A stretch of 41,104 nucleotides of DNA from GCA-2687025 sp964473525. GTDB taxonomy: Bacteria > Poribacteria > WGA-4E > GCA-2687025. Positions within the stretch are counted from its first letter, which is position 1; each line of letters begins with the position of its first letter. The position numbers and the translations under genes were made by a program. The notes under the pieces are model-generated. The model worked only from the letters and a program-made list of their open reading frames with translations. It was not told the DNA's origin and ran no database searches. The stretch spans positions 1-41,104 of the forward strand of contig CAYYPK010000053.1 in NCBI GenBank assembly GCA_964473525.1, written 5' to 3'. Shown here piece by piece: positions 33,842 to 41,104 of the stretch.

Positions 33842-34585
33842 TCAGTCGGCCGGCGCGGCGATCCACTTGGCGTGCAGTTCTGCGAGTGTTCCGTCCGTCC
33901 TGATCTCCGCGAGCGCGGTGTTGATTCGAGCTGCAAGAGCGTGCGAATCCAAGGGCATGGCGATGCCGTACTGCTCTTCGGTCAGCGTCTCACCCACGAG
34001 GCTGAATCCGCCGCGAGCGGCCGCTATCGCGCGTGAGGTCGGCTCATCGTTGATGACAGCGTCGACCGTGCCGTTGCCAAGCGCCATGAACGCGAGCACG
34101 ACGCTGTCGTATTCGGTCAACTCCGCTCCAGGGGCTTCCTTGGCCTTCATCGCCCCAGTCGTTCCTCGCTGCACGCCGATCTTGCGCCCAGCGAGATCGT
34201 CGAACGAGGCAATGTCCGTGGTCCCGTCACGCACGGCGACCACCTGCCCGGCGTCGTAGTACGGGTCGCTGAACAGGAAGGTCTCGGCGCGCTCGTCCGT
34301 GATGGTCATCGCCGAAATGAGCGCGTCGAAGGCCCCGGTGCCCAGACCCGTCAGCGCCCCATCGAATTGCGTGTTCCTGAATTCGACCTCGAAGCCGGCG
34401 CGCTCGCCAATCGCCCGGAACAGGTCGATGTCGTACCCAACGATCTCGCGGTTGGGCCCCAGGTACTCAAACGGCGGGTATGTGGCGTCCGTCGCGACGA
34501 CGATGCGGTCGACAGAGGCCTCGGGCGATTTGCACGCCGTCAGCAGACACAGGACGGCCAGAGCGGCGCACGCGATCCTCGACAT
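33842..34585 (-). CDS. Family 3 (amino-acid-type) ABC substrate-binding lipoprotein
   Basis: The protein has 247 residues with a lipoprotein signal ending LLTAC (acylated Cys18). The mature part is a complete family 3 solute-binding protein: VVATDATYPPFEYLGPNREIV, GYDIDLFRAIGERAGFEVEF, the FDALISAMTITDERA helix, FSDPYYDAGQVVAV, DLAGRKIGVQRGTTG and a closing LAELHAKWIAAPAD. These bind polar amino acids or opines. No permease or ATPase gene flanks it, so it is either an orphan that feeds a transporter encoded elsewhere or a sensor. A good promoter lies just upstream, so it is transcribed on its own. Confidence 0.9.
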   Translation of the reverse strand: MSRIACAALAVLCLLTACKSPEASVDRIVVATDATYPPFEYLGPNREIVGYDIDLFRAIGERAGFEVEFRNTQFDGALTGLGTGAFDALISAMTITDERAETFLFSDPYYDAGQVVAVRDGTTDIASFDDLAGRKIGVQRGTTGAMKAKEAPGAELTEYDSVVLAFMALGNGTVDAVINDEPTSRAIAAARGGFSLVGETLTEEQYGIAMPLDSHALAARINTALAEIRTDGTLAELHAKWIAAPAD

Positions 34586-34621
34586 GGTTCACCCTCGTGG
34601 TAGCGTCACTTTGAGGCCCGG

Positions 34622-34651
34622 ATTGTCCACGTCGTGGCGCGTGACGGTCAA
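34622..34651 (-). promoter_or_regulatory. Promoter of the family 3 binding-protein gene
   Basis: On the minus strand TTGACC (34651-34646) and GACAAT (34627-34622) are separated by 18 nt. The match is five and four of six positions. It lies 36 nt before the ATG at 34585, in the 113-nt gap after the pentapeptide-repeat gene. Confidence 0.5.
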
Positions 34652-34698
34652 CGCGAGGCCGGCTCCCGGCGACCCCGCGTGGCCTTGCGGTCGGCGGG

Positions 34699-35517
34699 CT
34701 ATGAGGTCGCGGTCTGCACATCCGCGAGCGACACTTCGCGAAGGACGCGGCAGGCGAACAGGCGGAACTTGCCATCGCTCGCCCACGGTATAGCGGCGAT
34801 GTCCGCCGGCCCGAAGCCGACCTCCAGGATGCGGTACCCCTCCTGCCACTCGTTCAGCGCCCACACGAGAGTCGCGACGTTGATCCCCGCCGCGCACGCC
34901 TCGAATTCGTCCGTGTTCGCCTCGGGCAACTGCACGAGGGCGCCCGTGGCAAGAGCATCAAGGTAGTCGATGCCGCCAGCAAACGTGCCCTCGCCGGTCG
35001 GCGTGACCAGCTTGTAGGCGACCTGATCGCCGCTCTCAAGACGCCGCGAGTACAGCGGCTGTATGCGGAACGGGTTCACGCCAACCGCGCCGCGTAACTT
35101 GGCGTCGGTAAACACTACGTCCGACACGTCCGCGCGCGTGAGGTCCGCGTCGCGCAGGTCCGCTCCTCGGACGTCGGCGTGTGAGAGGGAGGCGTCAGCG
35201 AGTGTGCCGTCGCGGAGGTCCGTGCCGCGTAGTGACGCGCCTTCGAGCTGTGCCCCTGTGAGGTCCGCGCCGCGCAGCTTCGCCCCGCGCAGATCGGCGT
35301 CCGACAGGTCCGCGCCGCGGAGGTCCGCACGCGCCAGATGCGCCGCGCGGAGGTCGGCTCCCACCAGGTCAGCGTCGTCCAGGCGCGCCTCGCGCATGTC
35401 GAGGCCCCGGAGCCTCGCGCCAAGGAGGTCTGGCCGTTCCTCGGTTCGACCGTCGCGCCATTCGTTCCACAGGCCTGGACCCCGTTGGATCACGTCGACA
35501 TGTTCGCTGAGCGCCAC
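34699..35517 (-). CDS. Pentapeptide-repeat protein with a conserved C-terminal domain
   Basis: The protein has 272 residues from a GTG with AGGAG 7 nt upstream. Residues of about 29-145 are some 22 pentapeptides of the A-D/N-L-x-x type (ADLRGADLSDADLRGAKLRG), which fold into a right-handed quadrilateral beta helix. Residues 150-272 form a separate domain: VAYKLVTPTGEGTFAGGIDY, FEACAAGINVATLVWALNEW and GFGPADIAAIPWASDGKFR. This resembles the DUF5758-type domain found at the end of other pentapeptide proteins, though I am not sure of the number. No signal peptide is visible. Some pentapeptide proteins protect gyrase; nothing here shows that role. It has its own promoter at 35581-35609. Confidence 0.85.
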   Translation of the reverse strand: MALSEHVDVIQRGPGLWNEWRDGRTEERPDLLGARLRGLDMREARLDDADLVGADLRAAHLARADLRGADLSDADLRGAKLRGADLTGAQLEGASLRGTDLRDGTLADASLSHADVRGADLRDADLTRADVSDVVFTDAKLRGAVGVNPFRIQPLYSRRLESGDQVAYKLVTPTGEGTFAGGIDYLDALATGALVQLPEANTDEFEACAAGINVATLVWALNEWQEGYRILEVGFGPADIAAIPWASDGKFRLFACRVLREVSLADVQTATS

Positions 35518-35580
35518 GGCATGGCTCCTGGTGCGCGTGAAGGCGTTCTCGGGGTGCGCAAGCCGGATGCTTACATGGGG

Positions 35581-35609
35581 ATCGTACGTCGCGCCGCACG
35601 GACTGGCAA
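35581..35609 (-). promoter_or_regulatory. Promoter of the pentapeptide-repeat gene
   Basis: On the minus strand TTGCCA (35609-35604) and TACGAT (35586-35581) are exactly 17 nt apart. The match is five and four of six positions. Transcription would begin near 35574, with a 57-nt leader to the GTG at 35517. It separates this gene from the SDR/metalloprotease operon ending at 35631. Confidence 0.52.
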
Positions 35610-35630
35610 GGGAGAACCGTCAGCCGTGGC

Positions 35631-36440
35631 TCATGCGGGCGGCGCGTCGAGAAAGCCGCCGTGCCAGCCGGCAAGGAAGCCGCCGTCCACCGTGATGTTC
35701 TGACCGGTGACGTAGCGCGCCGCGTCGGACGCCAGGAAGACGGCGACATCCGCCAGATCCTCACCGTCGCCCGTGCGGCCCATGGGCATGCGCTCGAGCG
35801 TGGAGTCCAGCCACCCGGGCTTCTGGAACAGCGCCCGATTCAGGTCCGTCTCGAACCAGCCCGGGGAGATGACGTTCGCCGTGATATTGTGCGGCCCCCA
35901 CTCGACGGCGAGGCTCTTGGCCAGCGCGAGGACGCCCATCTTGGTCGCGCCGTAGGGCCCTATGGTCGCGACTCCCACCGAGCTGGTGAGCGAGCCCACG
36001 TTGATGATGCGCCCGCCCTGACGCGGGATCATGAGTCGCCCCGCCTCCTGGCAGCACAGGAAGGTGCCCTTGAGGTTGGAGTCCACGATGGCGTCCCACA
36101 TCTCCTCCGTGTAGTCCACGGTGGGAACACGCACGTTCATGCCCGCCGCGTTGAGGAGGATGTCGAGTTGCCCGTCGAAGGCGGCCGCGCACGCGCGGAA
36201 CAGCAGGGCGACGCTGTCGGCGTCCGACACATCGGTCGGCACAGGGACCACGCGGCGCCCGTGTGCGGATAGGTCGGTGGCGGATATCGCGAGGGTATCG
36301 GCGGTACGGGACGCAATCACGAGGTCCGCGCCGGCGCGCGCGAGGCCGTTGGCCATCGCCTTACCCAGGCCTCGACTGGCCCCAGTGACGACGGCAACCT
36401 TGCCCGTGAGGTCGAAGCTCGCGAGGCCGTCGTGACTCAT
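35631..36440 (-). CDS. Short-chain dehydrogenase/reductase
   Basis: The protein is a classical SDR of 269 residues. The cofactor motif TGASRGLG is at 19-26, with Arg23 and a following SR pair that favour NADP(H) or mixed use. NAAG is at 97-100, the catalytic Ser150 in NVGSLTSS, and Tyr163/Lys167 in YGATK. The C-terminus YVTGQNITVDGGFLAGW is usual. The overall look is that of gluconate 5-dehydrogenase or 2-deoxy-gluconate 3-dehydrogenase, which would fit the sugar-oxidoreductase theme, but the substrate cannot be fixed. The ATG overlaps the stop of the upstream lipoprotein gene (ATGA), so it is the last gene of a three-gene operon with secreted proteins. Confidence 0.92.
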   Translation of the reverse strand: MSHDGLASFDLTGKVAVVTGASRGLGKAMANGLARAGADLVIASRTADTLAISATDLSAHGRRVVPVPTDVSDADSVALLFRACAAAFDGQLDILLNAAGMNVRVPTVDYTEEMWDAIVDSNLKGTFLCCQEAGRLMIPRQGGRIINVGSLTSSVGVATIGPYGATKMGVLALAKSLAVEWGPHNITANVISPGWFETDLNRALFQKPGWLDSTLERMPMGRTGDGEDLADVAVFLASDAARYVTGQNITVDGGFLAGWHGGFLDAPPA

Positions 36441-37540
36441 TCGCCCGCGCCGTCAGCCTTGACGCCGTCGGGAATCGAGGCGCGGCCCAGGACGAACGTC
36501 TTGCGCGTGAAGTACGGGGGCGTCGTCGCGCGGAACGCTTCGATGTCGAACACTTCGTATTCGTACTTCACCACGCCGACGCCTGCCGCGAGCCAGTAAC
36601 GCGCCGTCGGCTCTCCGCGATCAGGCTGGCCGTTGCTGTTCAGGTCGTCGATGGACGGCACGATGAACTCGCCGGTCTCCGCGTCCTGGCTAAGGCCTAC
36701 CGCCCACTCCTCGACGACAAGCGCGGAGCCCGAGTAGCCGGGAACGCTGACGCTCTCTTCGCGCGCGACTCGGCGTTCCGCCAGTATCTTCGGCTGCGCT
36801 CCGCGTCCTCCTCCGCCGGGCAACGCGGTCGTCTCGAAGACACGCCACCTGGAACCAACGCGCATTGGGAACTCCCAAAGCCGTCGAGGCGGCAGGTGCT
36901 TCTGGAACTGGTCTCCGCCCGCCCCTTCGGACGCGCTCTCGAGGATCATGCCCATCGTGCCGGCGTTGATCTCGTCGTAGCGGTTCTGAGTGAGCCTCCC
37001 GCCGGGGTCGTCCGCCGACGCCAGGTCGTCGTTGATCCCCAATGCATCCAGGCTTTCCGCGAGCGTCTTGCGGACGTACACGGCGCCGACGGGGAAGGGA
37101 GCGATGGAGGCCGGCTTGCTGAGAGACGGGCCGTCATCCTCGCCTTCCTCGGCCGCGACAGGCACGAAGGTCGCGCTGGTGAACACGCCTGGTGTGCGCG
37201 TGAGCGCCGCCAGTCTTTGGTGCAGGCCGTTCGCCGAATACCAGTCGCTAGCGGGTGGCGCCTCACCCGGCAGTGGCTCGCCCGCCGCGTCTAGCGCGGT
37301 GTATTCCGTCTTGTAGTGAATGTAGCTGCTTATGTTCCGCGTGCCCTCGACGGATACCCGGTACTGCTCGGACGCGTCGGCTTCGTTCTGATAGATCCAG
37401 ACCGACCCGTTGACGATCGGGAAGTCCGTCATCAGCATGCCGTCAGGCGTCTCGAACTCCGCGTGTTCGCTGTCCAGACCGCAGGCGACCATGGTCGCCA
37501 TGGAGGCGGCGAGAATCGCGACCTTGAAACGGATTCTCAT
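36437..37540 (-). CDS. Predicted lipoprotein with an EF-hand-like loop
   Basis: The protein has 367 residues and a lipoprotein signal (AILAASMATMVAC, acylated Cys20). The mature part begins with FPIVNGSVWIYQNEADASEQYRVSV-type beta strands, similar in style to uncharacterised secreted beta proteins. Near residue 308 the segment DDLNSNGQPDRGEP has the D-x-N-x-N-G-x-x-D spacing of a dockerin/EF-hand calcium loop. A Gly-rich stretch (PGGGGRGAQP) lies in the middle. I do not recognise a family. Both ends overlap neighbours by 4 nt (ATGA): the metalloprotease upstream and the SDR downstream, so the three are made together. It may be an outer-membrane-anchored partner of the metalloprotease. Confidence 0.7.
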   Translation of the reverse strand: MRIRFKVAILAASMATMVACGLDSEHAEFETPDGMLMTDFPIVNGSVWIYQNEADASEQYRVSVEGTRNISSYIHYKTEYTALDAAGEPLPGEAPPASDWYSANGLHQRLAALTRTPGVFTSATFVPVAAEEGEDDGPSLSKPASIAPFPVGAVYVRKTLAESLDALGINDDLASADDPGGRLTQNRYDEINAGTMGMILESASEGAGGDQFQKHLPPRRLWEFPMRVGSRWRVFETTALPGGGGRGAQPKILAERRVAREESVSVPGYSGSALVVEEWAVGLSQDAETGEFIVPSIDDLNSNGQPDRGEPTARYWLAAGVGVVKYEYEVFDIEAFRATTPPYFTRKTFVLGRASIPDGVKADGAGE

Positions 37541-40158
37541 TTCAGCACAAGCCTTCCCGTCTCACGGAACCCATTCTCGTCCTCCGCGACGAACATGTAC
37601 ATGCCCGGCGTGACCTTCTCGCCTCGGGAGTTGGTGCAGTCCCACTTGGCGTCGATCTGTAGGGTGTTCACGAAGCGGCCGGTGACGTCGTAGATGCTGA
37701 TGTCCATGCCCGGTGGGTAGAAGCTCAGCGGCCCGTCACCGATTCGGTGGACACGGTTCGGCGTGATTATCACGCGCGGCTTCACCGCCGACGGGGCGTA
37801 CTGGAAGGCGCCGCCTGAAAGGATCCACGCTCCCTCCACACCCTCGGGCGTCGTTCCGGTAGCCGAGAAGCTGTACGTTCCAGCCTTAGGGAACGTCGGG
37901 TGATCGTAGCGCGTGGTCCACTCCTTCGCCCCTGCCTTCTGGAGCGCGAGCTGCACGCGTCCGCCGCCAGGCATCCCCATGGCGACGGCTGGAGGTCCGC
38001 TGAGCTGCCGCGTCGACCGGATGCCGATCTTCCACCGCCCGACGTTTGGCTCGTGCGTCGCGATCATGAACGCGGGCGCCGCCGCTGGCACGGGCGTGAC
38101 GCTCTCCGGCGCGAGAGCGGGCGTTCCCATCAGACCCGTCCCGCTGACCGGAACCACGGCGTAGAAGTACTTGACCTGCGTGGGGTCGAAGCTCGGGTGC
38201 GTCGTCAACACGTCGTCGAAGGTAGTCGTGTCCACGAATTGCGTGTCCGTGGCGCTCAGGCGCGCCATGATCTGTACGGGGGAGTCAGGAATGTGGTTGC
38301 CATCGCGGTCTCCCGCGTGGAGGACATCCGCCATGTCAGTGAAGTTGTCCTGATCCGAGTCGCCGTTGACCGGTGAGAACCGCTTGCGGATGACGTACAC
38401 CTCACGCGTGTCCGTCAGGTCCACGAGATCCCATGTCAACTGCACTCCGCCAGACTCCAACGGCGCCGCGCGGAGATTCTCCAGCCGGCCCTGCGGCTTC
38501 GGCCCCGCCGAGTAGGAGATGTAGTTGCCCGGCTCGTCGGCGTCGGGGCGGATGTTGATGACGATCATCGTGATCCGCTTGATGTCCGATCCGAAACCTT
38601 CGAAGTCCTTCTGGCCTTCCTGCGAGAGCGAGAACGTGAAGATCTCGTCGAGCACCACCTCGCCGTTGGTCTTCTCGATGATGAGCGGCGCCGCCCACCC
38701 GCGCAGACCCACAATCTCGAGCCACTGCCGGTAGAAGCTCGCGCTGGGCTCGCCGTTTTCGAAGTCCAGCAGTCCGCCGGAGTCGATGAGCTCCTGGACG
38801 GTCGCTCCCTTGATCTTGATCGAGAACGGCCCGGCTATGCCGCCCGGTGGCGCCTCGAACACGACGTAGCGCGAGCTCATCGCCGCCGGGATCACCCGCT
38901 CGTCGTACACCTTCTGCGTGGGGTAGACGTTGTTGCGATCCTGCGGATGGATGCCGATGGGCGGATACCGCGCGGCGTCGCGATAGCCGTCGAACATCGT
39001 CGCGCGTTCACCCGTAAAGTAGTTCCAGATGGTGAACGTCTTGAACGTCTCCGCCCAGTTCGTTCCCTTGGTCGCGAGCAGATCCCAGAAGTTGCCGTAT
39101 TCCCGGCTGCCGCCCTCGGTGAACTCCTCGTACAGCTCGCGGACGAAGTCCACCCCGAAGCGCTCGGTAAGGTAGTTGATGAGGATGACGTTGCCGTACG
39201 CGTGTCCGCCGCCCGCGCTCAGCGCCTTATCCGGGTGGATGAACCACTGGCGCAGCTGCTGGTAGACCTGGTCGACGCCGTCGGTCTCCGCCGGGTAGTC
39301 GGCGTCGTCGTATGCGTCGCCGTCGTCGACGCGGCCGCCGTCATAGGCGCGAGACTCCATCCACGTCGCGGTGGACTCGGCGACCCAGAGCGGCAGTCGC
39401 GCGTTGTACGCCTGCTGGCACGCGTGGAGGAACTCGTGCGCCACGGTCGTCTCAATGTAGCGCTTGCCCTCTTCCTTGCCGAAGTACTCGAACATGCCCG
39501 TGGTCATGCCGAACCATGGAGTGCCTGTGACGGCTGTCGGCAAGACGCGCTCGAACCACTCCGCGACGGTTACGCCGAGGAAGGGCGCGTTGAAGCAGAA
39601 GACGTCCATCCTCTCGTCGCCGCCGTTGTTCGGAGCCCAGTAGTCACTCAAGGGCCGTTTGAAGCCCATCTGGCCGACTTCGAAGTCATACGCCCTCTCG
39701 AAGGCGGCAGCCATGATGTCGATGTAGTCAGGTACACCGTTCGCCGGGGCGACATCTTCGCTGGGCGGCGCATCGCGACCTTCGGTGGCGTACCAAAGCT
39801 TGAAGTTGGGAGTCAGGAGGATCTTGTCCAGCGGGCGCTCCGTGGGCCACGGGCCGTCGCCGGGATTGTATGGGCGCTGGAAGGAGCGACTGATGTCCGC
39901 GCGGTCGTTGGGCGACAGCAGATGCCGCTGATCGAACACTGTCTGGAAGTAGCGGGTAGCGCATCGTTCCATGCCTGCCGGCCCGTCGAGCGAGGGTCGC
40001 CAGACGCCGGCTCGGTATTCGCGCAGCTTCGCCGTGGCCCGGAAGATGTCGCGTCCCGAGTCCGCGTGCGTCCATGACGCGCAGAGCAGTAGGAGCGCCA
40101 CGCTCGACACGACGGCCCATGCCGCGCCGCTGCGGTTCTCCAGTTGACGTCGGCTCAC
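37537..40158 (-). CDS. MXAN_6640-type secreted metalloprotease with C-terminal sorting-like domain
   Basis: The protein has 873 residues from a GTG with AGGGGG 6 nt upstream. A signal peptide (AAWAVVSSVALLLLCASWTHA) leads to a region with NGVPDYIDIMAAAFERAYD and MGFKRPLSDY, then the zinc site HEFLH (241-245) with the third-ligand candidate Glu261 in LPLWVAESTATWMESR. These blocks match the MXAN_6640 family of putative metalloproteases. A fibronectin-like module follows (about 560-690) with calcium-type DSDQDNFTD and DRDGNHIPD loops. The last 85 residues read VIITPNRVHR ... MDISIYDVTGRFVNTL ... TPGMYMFVAEDENG ... TGRLVLK, the FlgD-Ig/type A sorting-domain pattern of type 9 secretion cargo. It is the first gene of a three-gene operon and is probably exported across the outer membrane. 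Confidence 0.85.
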   Translation of the reverse strand: MSRRQLENRSGAAWAVVSSVALLLLCASWTHADSGRDIFRATAKLREYRAGVWRPSLDGPAGMERCATRYFQTVFDQRHLLSPNDRADISRSFQRPYNPGDGPWPTERPLDKILLTPNFKLWYATEGRDAPPSEDVAPANGVPDYIDIMAAAFERAYDFEVGQMGFKRPLSDYWAPNNGGDERMDVFCFNAPFLGVTVAEWFERVLPTAVTGTPWFGMTTGMFEYFGKEEGKRYIETTVAHEFLHACQQAYNARLPLWVAESTATWMESRAYDGGRVDDGDAYDDADYPAETDGVDQVYQQLRQWFIHPDKALSAGGGHAYGNVILINYLTERFGVDFVRELYEEFTEGGSREYGNFWDLLATKGTNWAETFKTFTIWNYFTGERATMFDGYRDAARYPPIGIHPQDRNNVYPTQKVYDERVIPAAMSSRYVVFEAPPGGIAGPFSIKIKGATVQELIDSGGLLDFENGEPSASFYRQWLEIVGLRGWAAPLIIEKTNGEVVLDEIFTFSLSQEGQKDFEGFGSDIKRITMIVINIRPDADEPGNYISYSAGPKPQGRLENLRAAPLESGGVQLTWDLVDLTDTREVYVIRKRFSPVNGDSDQDNFTDMADVLHAGDRDGNHIPDSPVQIMARLSATDTQFVDTTTFDDVLTTHPSFDPTQVKYFYAVVPVSGTGLMGTPALAPESVTPVPAAAPAFMIATHEPNVGRWKIGIRSTRQLSGPPAVAMGMPGGGRVQLALQKAGAKEWTTRYDHPTFPKAGTYSFSATGTTPEGVEGAWILSGGAFQYAPSAVKPRVIITPNRVHRIGDGPLSFYPPGMDISIYDVTGRFVNTLQIDAKWDCTNSRGEKVTPGMYMFVAEDENGFRETGRLVLK

Positions 40159-40207
40159 GGTTAGCCCCCTGCAATTCCGAAAGATGCCCTAGTCCCGTAA
40201 CCCGCGC

Positions 40208-40236
40208 ATTATGCACAGACCGCCTCTGGGGCGCAA
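40208..40236 (-). promoter_or_regulatory. Promoter of the metalloprotease-lipoprotein-SDR operon
   Basis: On the minus strand TTGCGC (40236-40231) and CATAAT (40213-40208) are exactly 17 nt apart. The -10 matches at five of six positions. Transcription would begin near 40201, 43 nt before the GTG at 40158. The rest of the 183-nt gap is GC-rich with no other clear element. Confidence 0.58.
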
Positions 40237-40341
40237 GCGCCGGGCGCGGCCGGCGCGCGCCTTCGGACGGGTCTGCAGGCGCGCTTGCCCGCAGCCCGGG
40301 CGCGGCCGATGCCGTCGCCTGCGCGGCGCCCGCACGGGGTC

Positions 40342-41104
40342 TCACCTGACAGGAGACGGGTGTGCAGGCTGCCATGGCGGCGCACGCTGACCGCGGATCA
40401 GGCTCGTGATGTAGTCGGCGGACGGGTGATGAACGCGCCGCAGCTCTTCGACAGTCGCTTCGCGGTCGTACGCCACGCGGTAGTGCTCGAAGGCGTACCC
40501 GTTCCGTGTTGCCTCAACCACGGAATAGGTGACACGCAGGTCTGGCGGGTACACATGGCTGGCGCTGCCCAGGTTGACTACGCGCACGCCTGCCACATCG
40601 ATGTCCATCGGCCAGTGTGTGTGCCCGACGCACACGATGTCGGCGTCGGCGCCAGCCATCGTCTGCCGCAATTCGTCTCGGCTGAGCGCTGGGTGGACAC
40701 CGGGGCCGTCGTCCATTCCGGGAGACGCGTGCACCGCAAGCAGCGTGGAACCGTCAGGCAACTCAATCCGCAGATCCAACGGCAACTCCCGAAGCCAGTC
40801 GAACCATCCGCCGGCTGTCACCATGCCCTGCGTCCACGCGAAGCTCTGGGCAACCGACACGAGCACGGGCAGGAGCGTGGGATCCCCTATCGCCTCGTCG
40901 CGTGTGGGCGCCGGTCGGTCGAGGCTTGTGGTGTAGCGGTCGGTGTTACCGCGAACCTCCTGCGCGTTCGGGAGGTCCGACACACGTTGCAGCACCCCGA
41001 TGGGGTCGTGTCCGATGGCCGCGAGGTCACCGACTATCACGTAGCCGTCCGGCGTACCGACACGGCGCATGTCTTCCAGCACCGCGTCTAGAGCTATCGA
41101 GTTG
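40342..41104 (-). CDS. YfcE/MJ0936-like metallophosphoesterase (N-terminus off right edge)
   Basis: The frame is open from the right edge to a stop at 40342, about 253 visible residues. The first visible residues, NSIALDAVLEDM, continue the usual GDIHGN-x-x-A-L-x-x-V opening motif, whose metal-binding first half lies outside the window. Later calcineurin-type motifs are present: VGDLAAIGHDPIGVL, VRGNTDRY (GN-x-D), LAVHASPG, and GHTHWPMD with the GHTH metal motif, followed by NLGSASH. These enzymes hydrolyse phosphodiesters or phosphomonoesters in the cytoplasm. GTG or ATG codons at 41082 or 41070 could be read as starts, but that would remove the metal site. It lies 183 nt upstream of the metalloprotease operon, which has its own promoter. 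Confidence 0.85.
   Translation of the reverse strand, partial: NSIALDAVLEDMRRVGTPDGYVIVGDLAAIGHDPIGVLQRVSDLPNAQEVRGNTDRYTTSLDRPAPTRDEAIGDPTLLPVLVSVAQSFAWTQGMVTAGGWFDWLRELPLDLRIELPDGSTLLAVHASPGMDDGPGVHPALSRDELRQTMAGADADIVCVGHTHWPMDIDVAGVRVVNLGSASHVYPPDLRVTYSVVEATRNGYAFEHYRVAYDREATVEELRRVHHPSADYITSLIRGQRAPPWQPAHPSPVR

Noticed and set aside
38947..40077. Plus-strand open frame of 376 codons
   Set aside because: It is fully antisense to the metalloprotease, whose HEFLH motif, domains and coupling to neighbours are clear; GC-rich DNA often leaves antisense frames open.
1..41104. tRNA, rRNA or other structured RNA genes
   Set aside because: No tRNA-like T-loop/acceptor pattern or rRNA core sequence was noticed on either strand; every gap between genes is shorter than 300 nt.

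Overview
The window is a GC-rich, densely coded bacterial chromosome segment with no rRNA, tRNA, CRISPR array or insertion sequence that I could see. Its gene content points to a Gram-negative, uncultured FCB/PVC-type lineage. The markers are planctomycete-type cytochrome/DUF1549/DUF1553 and DUF1501 proteins, two large DUF6784/6785-like membrane proteins, Gfo/Idh/MocA oxidoreductases next to alkaline-phosphatase-superfamily enzymes, a phytanoyl-CoA dioxygenase, a SprA-like outer-membrane protein, an MXAN_6640-type metalloprotease with a C-terminal sorting-like domain, and a EutN/CcmL microcompartment vertex protein. Latescibacterota or Poribacteria-like candidate phyla fit best; this is inference from gene content, not from a marker gene. 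Many starts are GTG or TTG, chosen here by Shine-Dalgarno spacing, and many neighbours overlap by ATGA or GTGA.

Layout. (a) 1-12847, minus strand: a run of eight genes behind a near-consensus promoter at 12881-12909. It encodes a phosphohydrolase, two Gfo/Idh/MocA dehydrogenases flanking a sulfatase-fold enzyme, then an envelope block: a giant TPR protein, an outer-membrane barrel, a lone EutN/CcmL vertex protein and the N-terminal 783 residues of a SprA-like protein running off the left edge. (b) 13124-15144, plus: a BtuF/FhuD-type binding lipoprotein and a FecCD/BtuC permease, without an ATPase. (c) 15154-16983, minus: a TVP38/DedA-like membrane protein and an M42 aminopeptidase. (d) 17150-22374, plus: two paralogous multi-pass membrane proteins with an unusual Crp/Fnr-like regulator between them, behind divergent overlapping promoters. 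(e) 22473-27018, plus: the most interesting unit, a four-gene cassette of a soluble GAF-GAF histidine kinase, a response regulator whose C-terminus looks like a HicB antitoxin, a HicA-like protein with a Cys-rich C-terminal extension, and a SIR2-family protein with intact NAD-site motifs. (f) 27036-33682, minus: a PhyH dioxygenase, a cytochrome-like/LRR-like protein, a DUF1549-LamG-DUF1553 protein and a DUF1501 protein, all overlapping or nearly so. (g) 33842-40158, minus: an amino-acid-type binding lipoprotein, a pentapeptide-repeat protein, an SDR, a lipoprotein and the sorting-domain metalloprotease. (h) 40342 to the right edge: a YfcE-like phosphoesterase missing its N-terminus.

How they fit together. 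Blocks a, d, f and g look like a scavenging lifestyle: secreted or periplasmic hydrolases, sugar-type oxidoreductases, binding proteins and outer-membrane export. A SprA-like translocon gene together with a cargo-like C-terminal domain suggests a type 9-like secretion route. Block e looks like an accessory stress or anti-phage module in which phosphorelay signalling, a HicAB-like toxin-antitoxin pair and a SIR2 NADase-type effector are wired into one operon. I know of no described system with exactly this composition, and its function is inferred only from domains and gene order.
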